Source: Rodentolepis nana (lineage: Eukaryota; Platyhelminthes; Cestoda; Cyclophyllidea; Hymenolepididae). From it: 12,117 nt of DNA. The translations under genes were made by a program, and so were the position numbers. The notes below the pieces were generated by a model. It was not told the DNA's origin and made no database searches. It saw only the letters and a list, made by a program, of their open reading frames with translations. Location: positions 1 to 12,117 of the forward strand of contig UZAE01001662.1 in assembly GCA_900617975.1 (NCBI GenBank). The letters are read 5' to 3'. How positions within the stretch are numbered: position 1 is the stretch's first letter; each line of letters starts with the position of its first letter. Positions 1 to 9,282 of the stretch are shown here, one piece after another.

Positions 1-34
<34 letters not shown>
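1..34. repeat. (AT)17 dinucleotide microsatellite
   Basis: A pure AT dinucleotide run opens the window and is cut by its left edge, so its full length is unknown. It lies just 3' of exon 2 of the minus-strand gene, that is, in that gene's second intron. Arrays of this kind are length-variable and common in AT-rich animal introns. Confidence 0.95.
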
Positions 35-39
<5 letters not shown>

Positions 40-88
40 GTAATCTGTCAAAATTTTCTTCAAAAGGAAATCAACAACTGGAGCTTAC

Positions 89-478
89 TAGCTGTGTATC
101 GAGACCTTGACACGGCACACCTCCACCTTGTGGAACTGGCTTATTACACAAACGAATTCTTCGGCGATGTCCACGTCCACAAATTGAATCACAAACCGAA
201 AATTCACCCCACTCACCCCAACCACCAGCAATACGAGGACAGATACGCTGCAATGGGCAATCCCGTCGTTCCATACCATCTTCGGCACGAGCTATGTCTG
301 CGCAGGTGTCCTTCAGATTTTCCACTTTTGTAGCTGAACTGTATGCGCCGTTGCAGGATCGATAACGCTGGCGTTCTGACACGCCGCAGGTTGCTGTGCA
401 AGCAGACCAGGCTGTCCATGATCCCCAGTATGGTCTGCATTTATCTCTATTCAGTGCATCCACGCAATCCATTGTTTG
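89..478 (-). CDS. Exon 2 of a secreted thrombospondin type-1 repeat protein (partial gene)
   Basis: This internal exon has exactly 130 codons. The acceptor is a TAG at 481-479 and the donor reads CTA|GTAAGC, with intron bases 88-83. Both borders are phase 0. Numbered on the spliced protein (exon 1 gives residues 1-75), the first TSP1 repeat starts near residue 92 with a W-x-x-W-x-x-W ladder (W93, W96, W99), then the CTATCG motif (C102, C106), an arginine-rich strand (ERQRYR) and C117, C134, C149, C155. A second repeat starts at W162/W165 (GGWGEWGEF; the third ladder position is Phe), with C171, C175 in CDSICG, then C186 and C198. It is cut by the exon end before its last cysteines. TSP1 repeats act extracellularly in adhesion, matrix or complement-like proteins. 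Which family this one belongs to I cannot say. The fold call is firm and the splice sites are well supported. The remaining exons lie outside the window. Confidence 0.88.
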
Positions 479-1570
479 CTAAACATGAACAATATGGTAG
501 AACATATGTCAATCATTGGAAGGAAGTTACACCGTTTAGGGCCTTTAGAAACAGTAATACAATCTTGAACAAAACTGATTTTAAATTATTTTGTATATAA
601 GATTGTTTTTAATTCTATAAGCTTGGCTCTTGCCAATGTCTAACACAGTTATCTTAATGTTCAGAGGATACCGTTAAACAAACCATGACGCATTCCTTTG
701 TAGAGATATGACACAAGTTAGGCAGCTCTAAAATACGTTAGTCCAGTATTGGACATTTATACATGAAGACAAATCAGTTTCGTATAATTAATATTGGAGA
801 TCCAACCTAGTAAAATTGATGATGTTGTATCGAAAACTGCCAGACGGGCTGTCTGGACTGATTTGCAATTGTTTATTTATTAGAATGACGGCCGACTTCG
901 TAATAAGCCAAAGAAATTGGTTTTCCGAGACAAAACATAGTTTCAGCATGTTTGACTTGCTGGTACTTAATGTAATGAAATTAATTTTGCATAAGCAGAC
1001 AGATATTTTGCAAAGAGATCATCGTTAGGTGACTATCTATTATCATCGTCATCATAAAATTGGCCCTAATGTAGTAGGTAAACAATTTGATGGAAAATGG
1101 TAAGTTAGAAAAGCAAGCTAGTCCCAAAACTGAACAATTATTGTTGATAACATCGTGGTGGCTTTATTCCCTACCTATGTACTCAGTCATCTTACCACAT
1201 TTGTCAAATCGTTTAACTGTGTTAAAAGCCTGTTTGTAATTGGACAAATGTTAGGCCGCACACACCGCTGCAAATATCAAAGGTGAACTTCAGCAACTCA
1301 TGAATAGTTCAAAAAAGGAATTTGAAAATGTTTTTTTTCTCTGGTATAAGAGAAACCACGAGTATGAAAGTCTGACATACACAATCATACTTATACGTAA
1401 CAGGGGGGATTTTTCGAAGAAATGGCGCTAATTCCAAACATTATAGAACGTGTGTTCAATTTTACTCAAATAACTCGTAAGTCTTATTGACAATAAAATC
1501 GTACAATATATGTTTCGATTAAGACGTATTCATCAATATTGCTAAACGAAGTATTTCTAAAATTATTAGG

Positions 1571-1591
1571 ATATCATGTATGGCATGATAT
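1571..1591. repeat. Perfect 8-bp inverted repeat (hairpin)
   Basis: ATATCATG and CATGATAT flank a 5-nt loop (TATGG). It lies inside intron 1. AT-rich hairpins of this size can arise by chance in several kilobases, and no function is implied. Confidence 0.6.
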
Positions 1592-2558
1592 TTTGTTTGA
1601 TACTGTCGAATTCGTCAATAGCTCATAAACTGAAGGACAATCTTTATCGAAATTTCTCGTTTTAATTTAAATGAGCCCATAATTGGTCACCTTGACGCTC
1701 AAATGGATGGATGACTAGAAGTATAATGGAAAGACGAATAAGAATGCTCTTAGCCATTTAAGCAACTGGAAATTTCCCTAAAGATACTTTAAAATGAATT
1801 GAAGGCAGAAATTTAATGTTAGTGATAGCTAAAGTCGTCATAATTCCATCCATTTAAATTTATTAGCATTTACATAATTTGACCCATGGTGACAAAAAAA
1901 TATTTATTTTAAGAATTGTTAAAATTTAGCCATTCACAATGTTGGAAGAGGTATACAGACTCAAAACAAAAAGCCTTTTATATTTAAAGTATTGTGGAAA
2001 ATGCTTTATTGCTGTAATACCTCGCGATTAAATTTTAATGGCAATGTAAATATCTATTTGAGAAAAAATACGCGCTGTTTTGGCAATGATAAAATTAAAA
2101 GCCAGAGAGATCTCGCAAAATTTATAAACGCCGTGGCATTAAAATAACCAAGAAGCATAGTTTTCCGTAAATGTTTCGTCTTTTAAACTTCTTGACATTG
2201 ACCTTTCAAAGGGTAAAACCTGTTATCTTTTATTTGACTGTAAAATGCGCCTAAAATGAAATTCAATTGATAAGCTCAATTGCAACCAAAATGCTAATAA
2301 TTCAAAGGCGAGGATTCAATAAAGAGCGGTGGGGAATTTTGCGCTGAATCGAAACAAATTTCAGTATGAGTATACCAAATGTTTGTAGCGTCAAGTGCTA
2401 GGATTCTGTTGTTGCGATTTAAATTCCCCATTGGTATCGTTCGGTTAGAGTTGACTCAGAAAGGAAAAATATTCTATATCTTGGATAAATCTCTGATTAT
2501 GTAAACACCGGATCGATAGAGTCTTTATCAAGACCATCTTTCTAGACTCACATCATAG

Positions 2559-2616
2559 CAGGTGGGCGATCACCTGAGATAGCAGAATTGTTTGCTGAGA
2601 AACAAAGTGTGATCGC
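2559..2616. repeat. Nested inverted repeats within intron 1
   Basis: CAGGTG (2559-2564) pairs with CACCTG (2571-2576). Overlapping it, GCGATCAC (2566-2573) is a perfect inverted match to GTGATCGC (2609-2616). The two pairings share bases, so they would compete. This is a GC-richer spot in an AT-rich intron and may be debris of an old mobile element. Confidence 0.4.
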
Positions 2617-4116
2617 TGTGACTTACGCTAATGCTTATCGATGTCTCATCAAAACATCAGAGCATTTTGCCCCTAAACAAAACTATCATTCAATTAGAAC
2701 TGCTTAAATTTGTGTGATAGTTATAATCAATAACCAGACATAAGAAAGGAAAGAATTTCATCTACAGAAACAGTAACAATCAATATTTAACAAGTTTTTC
2801 CTTTTTTCAAGAACATTTCACCTTAATTAGAGGGTAAATTAGTTTAGCCCTCAATATTATTCATGTTAATATAACGATATTTTTGTGAAATAATTTTTCC
2901 TTTAGTTCAACCAGAAATAGTAGTAAGAAAACAACCAGAATAATAAATGAAGCATGAACAAAATTACAAGGCCACCTCTAAGTTAACTGGAAATTTTAAA
3001 ACTGGAATGCTGGAATAAATCACATATTGCACACAACTACTTGGCCTGGACCATATAAACACAATCACTACAATTCTGAAAAATGGATACTTTGACATAA
3101 CTGCAAGCCTTAGGGAACAAGAGTCATTCAGGCATGTAAGATCATGGAATAGGAATTTCGTGACCTGTTCATTGTATGCGCTGTTTGGAATTACCTTGAG
3201 GGATCTCTACTACGTTTAGATTGGCTTTGTAAGTCATCTCTTCTAATGCGTTGCTGGAAGAAGATGTAAAGAAGATAAAGAGACTTGCCCAGCCATATAT
3301 TAAATTGGTCTGACTCATAACTCCAAAAATTACGAAATTTGAACTTAATCATGAAAACCAGTATTACATTATGAAGATTGCATTTAAGATAACTTATTTG
3401 TTGAATTGCCAGTTGTTCCCATTATAAGATGCTTTACAATAAAATTACCCCGATATTTAAATTGAATATTCGCTTAATATTATAACTCCATAATGTGCCA
3501 CAATTGGGCCAAATTCTATCCCACTCTATACTATTTCACAATTTCTCTTCTTTAGAAACTCTGTCGACCTTAGATTATGAAATATTTTCCTTTGACACAT
3601 GATCACAAGTATGTAGATAGAATTTTGAAATTTTGTAAGACTTCTGTGATATAGAGATTCAAATATTTATAGATGGGCAACTTTCTAATTAGGCTGGAAA
3701 AGATATTAACTGTCATCTCATTTTCACTATGACTAACGTAATTGCGCATAGGTTATTTGTTTAACAAATGTTAATAAATTCAAATTTTACAGGATAAATC
3801 TTTTTTCTCTTATTTTCATTTTTTGCATGTAAATTGCAAATTATTTCTTAATTCTGAGTAAAATTACAATAAAAAAAGCTAAAATGATTGAAGTTTACAC
3901 AAATTTCAAATGAATTTGAAAAATTGAGATTTTCACATTAATAAAAGGTAATATAATAATGGAGTTTTTTGCAATTATTAGTCTCATTTTAAGTTAACAT
4001 GAAGATACTTTTGTTTTGATATAAATTTAAATCGGTCAAAGTGCATCCTGACAATTTCAAACTATAGTTAACTGGTTTTATAGCTAACAGGGGAAAAAAA
4101 TAACTCAAACCATTAC

Positions 4117-4341
4117 CATGAAACCATCAAGATAAGTGCACTGGCTGCCTTCTACGCAATCGCCTTCTGGGCATTTGTACCGAACGGCTCGATCATCTGA
4201 ACACGAGTCAAAGCTTCCCGGACATCTCCAGGGTCCCCAAGAAGATTTCGCTATGCAATAATCCACTAATTCATCGGCGTTGATTTGCAGTAGACAATAG
4301 TAAACTGTTACAAGCACTGCACTGAATATTAATCGCCTCAT
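4117..4341 (-). CDS. Exon 1 of the TSP1-repeat gene: signal peptide plus six-cysteine module
   Basis: The 75-codon coding part of the first exon starts at the ATG at 4341. A TAA in the same frame lies three codons upstream (4350-4348), which fixes this start. Residues 1-22 form a typical signal peptide: basic MRR, a hydrophobic core with LIFSAVLVTV, and likely cleavage after INA. The mature part has six cysteines (C29, C40, C47, C57, C62, C68) and a SSWGPWRC motif. The W-x-x-W and the arginine strand (RAVRYKC) resemble a thrombospondin repeat. However, the usual CS-x-TCG is replaced by CPGSFDSCSDD, so this is a divergent or TSP1-related module. The best donor is ATG|GTAATG at 4117/4116, phase 0, matching the acceptor of exon 2 at 478. 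The product should enter the secretory pathway. Untranslated upstream exons cannot be seen. Confidence 0.75.
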
Positions 4342-5920
4342 GATTAATTACCCAAAACATGCGGCTGATTTGTCGACCAGGGTAAAATAATCGATGAAAA
4401 TACTATTAGGCTTTTTAATCTGCACAGTCTGGCTTAATGCGAGGAAATTACAGCTATTAATACTAATTAACAGTTTGACAGAGTTAACATCAAATGAGTG
4501 TAAACACCGAAATTAAGCATATAAAATTATTAAAAAATTATCAAATAATTTAACATCCATTAAAATCGCTTGTTTTTTTGTAATTTTTTTCTTTCTTTCA
4601 TAAGGTCCAATTCTATAGAAAATTAAAATTAAAATGATGTCAATCAGTTTTCAATGATCTTATAATTTAAGTGCATTTATTAAGTCATTCAATTAATACA
4701 TTGCTTTTTGGCACATAAAACTTGTAAATTATTTATATTTAAAGCACAAAATGAATGTCAAATCCACTTGGGGAACATTATTTACATTTGATAAGTTAAA
4801 AGGGATTGCCCCGGTTAACATTTTCTGCAAGATAGACCTTGAAATGGCTATAATCTTAGGTAAAGCTACTTACATTATCTGACTTTATTAGATTAAAGGT
4901 AGCCCTTTAAAGAAATCAATTACTGCAAAAGGATATATACTCAGAGAAAAGAGAGTAAGAGAATGGGAAATTGCGAATTGGAGAGAACGAAGTGTGGGAT
5001 GGGAGGAGGGGGAGAGAAAGACATTCTAGGGATATCCAACAGTACAAAGAATAAAAAGGGCTATTATCTCCCATATATTGGCAATTGTATTAAATAAAAA
5101 TTAACTATATATTTATGTGTATCAAGAAATATTAAACCTATTATTTATGTATACGCTTAAATGTTCTAAATTCAAGTTCGATATGGCCTTGAATAAGGCC
5201 TATTTGTTGTTTAATACACTTCTGCTATATAATTTTGACATTATATGGCATTTAGAGAAGCTGCCAAACGTAATTATTAATTGTGAGCTGTTGGAACTTA
5301 TAAAAATAATCTGAAGAATTGTCAAAAAATCTGAAAATTTAAAAAGATAATAAAAAGATAATTAATAAAGCAAAGATGAAATAAGAAGGTAATGATATAA
5401 GCAGTAATGAGTAAACCCTTTAAATAACATGTTTTACGATAACTCAGAATAACAGCAATCGAACTGGTTTACGATGGAAGACAATGAGAAATGAAAAGAA
5501 TTGGTGATTCAGACCTGACCGGCATTCTGGCCTCCGACAGTACTAATGTGTGATACTAACTTATATCAAGACAAGAACTTTTATAATAAAATTACAGATA
5601 TGCAAAAATTGACATGCAATTACCACTAAGTATTTCAACTTGGGGCACACATTTTAACCTCTTTTTGTGAGAAGGCAAAGGTACAGCGGCCAATATCCAT
5701 TTCGAGTAAATTTTTTCCCAGAAGTGTAAAGCGAAACTCAATAGGAGACTGAGTTTCAAATGTCTCACTTTATGTGTTTTTTAGGCAATTCATGCTCCGC
5801 ATTCCAATTATTTGCGATTCATCAACTGAAGTGTTTTTTGGTTGAATTCTTATCCTGTTGCTTACTTTTGAAGGTCAGTCTTACCGCTTCAATTCAATTT
5901 GTAAGTAATCATCAACCATA
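4342..5920. other. Upstream region of the TSP1-repeat gene, no gene seen
   Basis: AT-rich sequence with no coding region that I can support. The small open frame on the plus strand near 5117-5314 has low-complexity, AT-driven composition and no recognisable motif. The promoter and 5' UTR of the minus-strand gene should lie here, but TATA-like strings are everywhere in DNA this AT-rich, so I do not name one. A CAG ending at 4365 (minus strand), 23 bases before the ATG, could serve as a splice or trans-splice acceptor. That is speculation. Confidence 0.5.
4940..5021 (+). repeat. Purine-rich tract
   Basis: About 80 bases are dominated by A and G, with GAGA-type stretches and the run GGGAGGAGGGGGAGAGAAAG near its right end. 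Interruptions (gaattg, attgcg) are few. Long homopurine stretches can form triplexes or simply represent decayed microsatellite. It lies about 0.6 kb upstream of the TSP1-repeat gene start. Confidence 0.6.
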
Positions 5921-6232
5921 GATAGACTTACCTCCACGTGGTGCCCCCTGGCCAACGTATACTCATACGGCAAAAAAGTCTATTAATCGGCAGTTGACTT
6001 CTGACTTCAAACTGCCATGACCCCACTGTATGTCATATTCGACCACTTCCACAGTACTATACATTTTTTTCTAAATTTTCAACCTTCGTCTTCGAAACAC
6101 TCTTCTGTTCCCCCCCCCCCCACTCTCGACTTTTTCAGATTGATGTTCCTTCCCCTCTGTGAAGCCTGAAGTCAATTAAAGGGCTAATGATAACCGCCAA
6201 GACGCCTGCCATTTGATATAAATAAATAAATA
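5921..6232 (+). mobile_element. SINE-like retroposon, copy A
   Basis: Copy A reads on the plus strand from GATAGACTTACC to an ATAAATAAATAAAT tail. It aligns over its length with copies B (8014-8471) and C (9283-9599). Shared landmarks in order are the CCACGTGG palindrome (5934-5941), the CGTAT-ACTC-ATACG hairpin (5956-5969), AAGTCTAT (5976-5983, inverted match of 5922-5929), GGCAGTTGACTTCTGACTTC, a CATATTCGAC motif (6036-6045), a pyrimidine-rich middle with a 12-C run, and the end block GCCTGCCATTTG before the tail. It lacks about ten bases of the 5' end present in B and C. A target-site duplication is not convincing; only ACCAT is shared by the flanks. No coding capacity. The retroposon class is inferred from the tail and from copy C's duplication. 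Confidence 0.75.
6110..6121 (+). repeat. C12 homopolymer inside copy A
   Basis: The matching place in copy C has only five C residues, and copy B has none in a run. This is therefore slippage expansion within the element and not an ancestral feature. Homopolymers like this are also prone to assembly error. Confidence 0.85.
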
Positions 6233-8013
6233 CCATTCAGAAGTATGCCAGGTTCCAAATCTAATTTGAAGGGATTCATTTTGTCCAAAGACGAGAGCCA
6301 ACTAATCGGCCTTTTCTTTTAGCCCCAATATGGAAAGTACTTTCTTTACCGAACAAGCACAATTTTACGCGTTTATATGCCGACGTAGGGATTATTATTA
6401 TAAAATGCTATCAAACGAAATTCAGAAACCTTACATTTTATTTAAAATGCCATAAATATTGTTAAAATAATTTTATTTAGATTAAGAAAAACTTCACTTG
6501 CATCAATGAAATAGGGAATTTCAGGCATATTTTTGTATACCAAATTTATAAGTTTTACTCCCAACATAATCCGCTTCATTCATCTCTGAAGTCGAGGACA
6601 ATGAACCTAATAGATTTTCGAGTTGAATTAATTAATTAATGATTTCGTATTTAGGTGGTCTCATTCAGGTTTAGCAATATCATTAAAGAAAAATGTTTGA
6701 ATCAAGGAAAAGTGGCAAATGTTTGGCATCAAAATGAAAAACGTACTCCTTAAGTGTCATTTTGCTAAAAGTTCATTCGATTTCAGACTAAAATCAAACA
6801 GTAACTTAATTGGATCCTCTTGTACGGTTGTAATTTTTTCATTAAAATTTCAATTAAAATTACTCACAAGACAAGCAAAAAGACATGTTACTAATTAGCA
6901 CGAAGTATTTTTACTATTTGACAATTAGATTTCAACATACTTCATTTTACTTAATGCCCCGTTGAATCACAAAACCGAGAATATGAAAGGTCAGTTTAAA
7001 TGACATCGAATGGTTCTTATAGCCAGCCTTAGTATGGGATTATAGGTACAAAATGGGGGGAGTAGAGATATTGAAGATGGAGATAACTAACTTGGATCTG
7101 AGCTACCGACTTTATATTTTGATCAAAAGCTTCAACCAGGACCAAACTGCTCCTCACCCACCGTTTCGTTGCAATCCAAGTTAGAGCAAGTGTATTAACT
7201 GTTCGCTTTCAAGTTAAGTTGGATAAAAGCGGCATTCTTCATGAGCTGGATTGACCCATTTTCAAAAGACAATCCAATAACATGTGTGTGTGTGGGGGAG
7301 GGGTGGGCGCAGAAACTCGTTCGTACACGCGATGGACAACGTGTACAGAAAAGGTCAGAGGGGGGGGGGTGGTGTAATGTAAATAGACTGTCATTCCATG
7401 GAGCCGAATTGACATCTTCTCTGAGCAAATAAATGAACTCTCTAAGCTTCCGATTTACAAAATGGACGAAATACCAGTCGATTCGCAAAATTTAGAACAT
7501 ATTTCATGATTATGTTGAACACATGGGCAATTTAAACATAAGTTTATGCAAATTTAAACAAGTGATTGATCAAACAAACTCAATATTTATTTAGCTAGTA
7601 AATTATAAGACGATCTTTCAAATTAATTGCATATTTCGGACAAGTTATATTCCTTTATTAAGGGGGTGAACAGTATTTTCGGTTTAAAACAAAATGTTTC
7701 ATCATAAATACTTAAGCATATTTAAAATGAGTCGAACCCCATCTTATCTACATTTAAAGTTGAACAAAACTGGCTTTTCAAGTCCAACGATCTTCACAGC
7801 AAACGCGATACAGAAAACTTAGAGTATACTGCGTTTTTCGAGTACGAAAGACAGACTTCCATCTTGTTTGTTTCATAGCGTTTGCATAGACTGGCGTGTT
7901 GCAGAAGGAGGAGGATTTATGGATTCCAAAATCGGAATTGTGGAATGATGAATCGTGAAACCAAATAAAAGTAATTTGAGGTAACAGAATTATATATTAA
8001 ATTATTTATTAAG
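6233..8013. other. Intergenic stretch between repeat copies A and B, no gene seen
   Basis: Mostly AT-rich, including an ATTAATTAATTAAT run near 6627-6640. Between 7200 and 7490 both strands have open frames of 63 to 97 codons, but their amino-acid make-up follows the TG/G-rich repeat below and shows no domain. The stretch around 7020-7200 and 7880-7970 is a little richer in GC and may be unrecognised old transposon sequence. Confidence 0.5.
7283..7373 (+). repeat. (TG)6 plus G-rich tract with a G10 run
   Basis: (TG)6 at 7283-7294 runs directly into GGGGGAGGGGTGGGC. A second G-rich block with ten consecutive G (7360-7369) follows. The closely spaced G runs could in principle form a G-quadruplex on the plus strand. 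More simply, this is a decayed microsatellite. Confidence 0.7.
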
Positions 8014-8471
8014 ATTTATTTCAAATGGCCAGCGTTTTGATGGTAATCATCAACCCTTTAGCTGACTTTGTACCTCACAGAGTAGAGGAACATCAAAGTG
8101 AGAACAGAAGAGTGATTCACGGATATAAAAGAGACAGATGAACACAAAGACAGAGTAAAGGTAAGATGAGCACTACAGAAGTTATCGAATATGGCACACA
8201 TTGGGGTCATTTTAGTTTGAAGTGGGAAATCAACTGCCGGTTTATAGACCTTTTTTGCCGTATGAGTATACGTTGCCCAGGGTGTTTTTTGCCGTATGAG
8301 TATACGTTGCCCAAGGTGCACCACATTTTTGCTGTATGAGTATACGTTGCCCAGGGTGCACCCGGACTCTTTTGCCGTGTATACGTTGCCCAGGGTGCAC
8401 CAGTTTGTTTGCCGTATGAGTATACGTTGCCCAGGGTGCACCACGTGAGGGTAAGTCTATCACGCACCCCG
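8014..8471 (-). mobile_element. SINE-like retroposon, copy B, with expanded 5' block
   Basis: Read on the minus strand, this copy runs from CGGGGTGCGTGATAGAC (right end) to GGCCATTTGAAATAAAT (left end). It aligns with copies A and C along the whole element, including the CAACTGCCGG, ATATTCGATA and AAAGGGTTGATG blocks. It is about 140 bp longer than copy C because the palindromic 5' block is present five times (see 8253-8450). The 8-bp inverted repeat that bounds this block in A and C survives with one inserted C (ATAGACCTT at 8244-8252 against AAGTCTAT at 8453-8460). No clear target-site duplication is visible, so flanking decay or rearrangement is likely. Minus-strand open frames of 73 to 128 codons across it (spanning 8058-8512) are products of the repeat and not genes. 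Confidence 0.8.
8253..8450 (-). repeat. Five-unit minisatellite inside copy B
   Basis: On the plus strand the unit core is GCCGTATGAGTATACG followed by TTGCCCAGGGTGCACCA. Copies begin at 8257, 8291, 8331, 8374 and 8411, giving steps of 34, 40, 43 and 37 bp. Unit 1 lacks the CACCA end. Unit 2 has CCCAAGG in place of CCCAGGG. Unit 3 has GCTG for GCCG. Unit 4 lacks four bases (GCCGTGTATACG). Linkers of 4 to 11 bases differ between units and are T-rich. Copies A and C each hold one unit, so the array arose within this copy or its direct source. Confidence 0.93.
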
Positions 8472-9268
8472 TAATGGAATAAATGGTGTAAATGAACGAG
8501 ATAGCAATACATTTGAATGAACGCTTTCTTTCAGAAAAAAACCAGCTTGCGTTATTCCTAAAGACTTCTACGTCGTTGGCTGTCTAGAAGACTTATATTC
8601 ATTATTTATGAATAAATTGAAATGTAAAGCACTCAAACATTTTCAAATGTCTGGTTATGTGAAGTGAAAGTTTCATAATCTTTTGTTTCAAGTTAGACAT
8701 AAAAGCTCGTTGATAGGAAAGGCTTGATAAGTAACTAAAATGGTGGGAAAATGTAAAATTTATCGTTCCAAGTAATTATTTTGGAAATATTTTCAGTAAA
8801 AAACAAAAGTATGGCTTGAATGCACTGTGCTAATGTTAGGTAGTATAATTATTTGCCAATATAAGATATTTACCCTTTAAATGTTGTTATAGTATAGCTG
8901 ACTATTTCAAATGGTATTGTTGAATCGCTTCAAATGAAGTTCCGTTCCCTGAAACCCTACCTATGTATCACAAATCTAAGCCGATTTCATACACATATTG
9001 ATTCTGCATTATGGTTTTAAAGACAACTATTAAATTTCATGCATATGTTTGTGGTTGGTGTGTAAATAAAAAGAGGTTGAGCACATTGGCGCCGCGAACA
9101 ACCTACGCGTCTGCTAAGCCAGACAGCACAAAGTTGACTTCCTTTGGTACGCGATCAGTGATGTCAGTGATGAAAGCAAGTTGCTTATTAGACTGTCTTC
9201 AGGATAACTGCCTACTGCTAAAGTTCAGCATTGATGTGGCACAAATAACTAAAATGTTTTTGCCTTAT
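8472..9268. other. Spacer between repeat copies B and C, no gene seen
   Basis: No recognisable gene. An open frame from 9011 runs through this spacer into copy C and ends at 9418, so its C-terminal third is repeat-derived. Its first 90 codons match nothing I know. A GC-richer patch at about 9075-9240 contains TGGCGCCGCGAACA (9087-9100), discussed as a possible primer-binding-site relic of an LTR element. Confidence 0.5.
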
Positions 9269-9282
9269 GAAAACCTGAATAT
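9269..9282. repeat. Left target-site duplication of copy C
   Basis: GAAAACCTGAATAT occurs here and again, identically, at 9600-9613 on the far side of copy C. A perfect 14-bp flanking duplication is the expected footprint of target-primed (LINE-machinery) integration. It defines the ends of the element as 9283 and 9599, although the boundary with the AT-rich tail is ambiguous by a base or two. Confidence 0.9.

Larger units (their letters stand above)
479..4116 (-). other. Intron 1 of the TSP1-repeat gene (3638 bp)
   Basis: On the minus strand the intron begins GTAATG (4116-4111) directly after an ATG codon. It ends in a T-rich TTCATGTTTAG acceptor (489-479). Both ends are phase 0, so exons 1 and 2 join in frame. 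Another possible donor (GTTTCA, 4128-4123) is phase 1 and would break the frame with this acceptor. The interior is AT-rich with scattered stops in all frames. I see no further TSP1 exon, no RNA gene and no copy of the repeat family found elsewhere in this window. It does contain two modest inverted repeats, listed separately. An unrecognised small exon inside it cannot be excluded without RNA evidence. Confidence 0.72.

Noticed and set aside
94..333. Plus-strand and other-frame open frames over the TSP1 exon
   Set aside because: They are shadows of the minus-strand TSP1 exon, whose cysteine and tryptophan pattern is decisive.
2560..2580. GGTGGGCGATCACCTGAG resembles part of primate Alu
   Set aside because: The match is about 18 bases and stops abruptly, with no Alu sequence on either side. 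It is explained by a local inverted repeat.
6627..6640. ATTAATTAATTAAT as a homeodomain-type binding cluster
   Set aside because: Such strings are expected by chance in DNA this AT-rich and nothing nearby supports regulation.
7195..7488. 97-codon open frame on the minus strand
   Set aside because: It spans the TG/G-rich tract and its composition is imposed by it. The opposite strand is equally open, and no domain or splice support is visible.
8257..8443. Regularly spaced repeats reminiscent of a CRISPR array
   Set aside because: Linkers are only 4 to 11 bases, units differ in length, and the same unit occurs singly in two dispersed retroposon copies. The genome is clearly eukaryotic.
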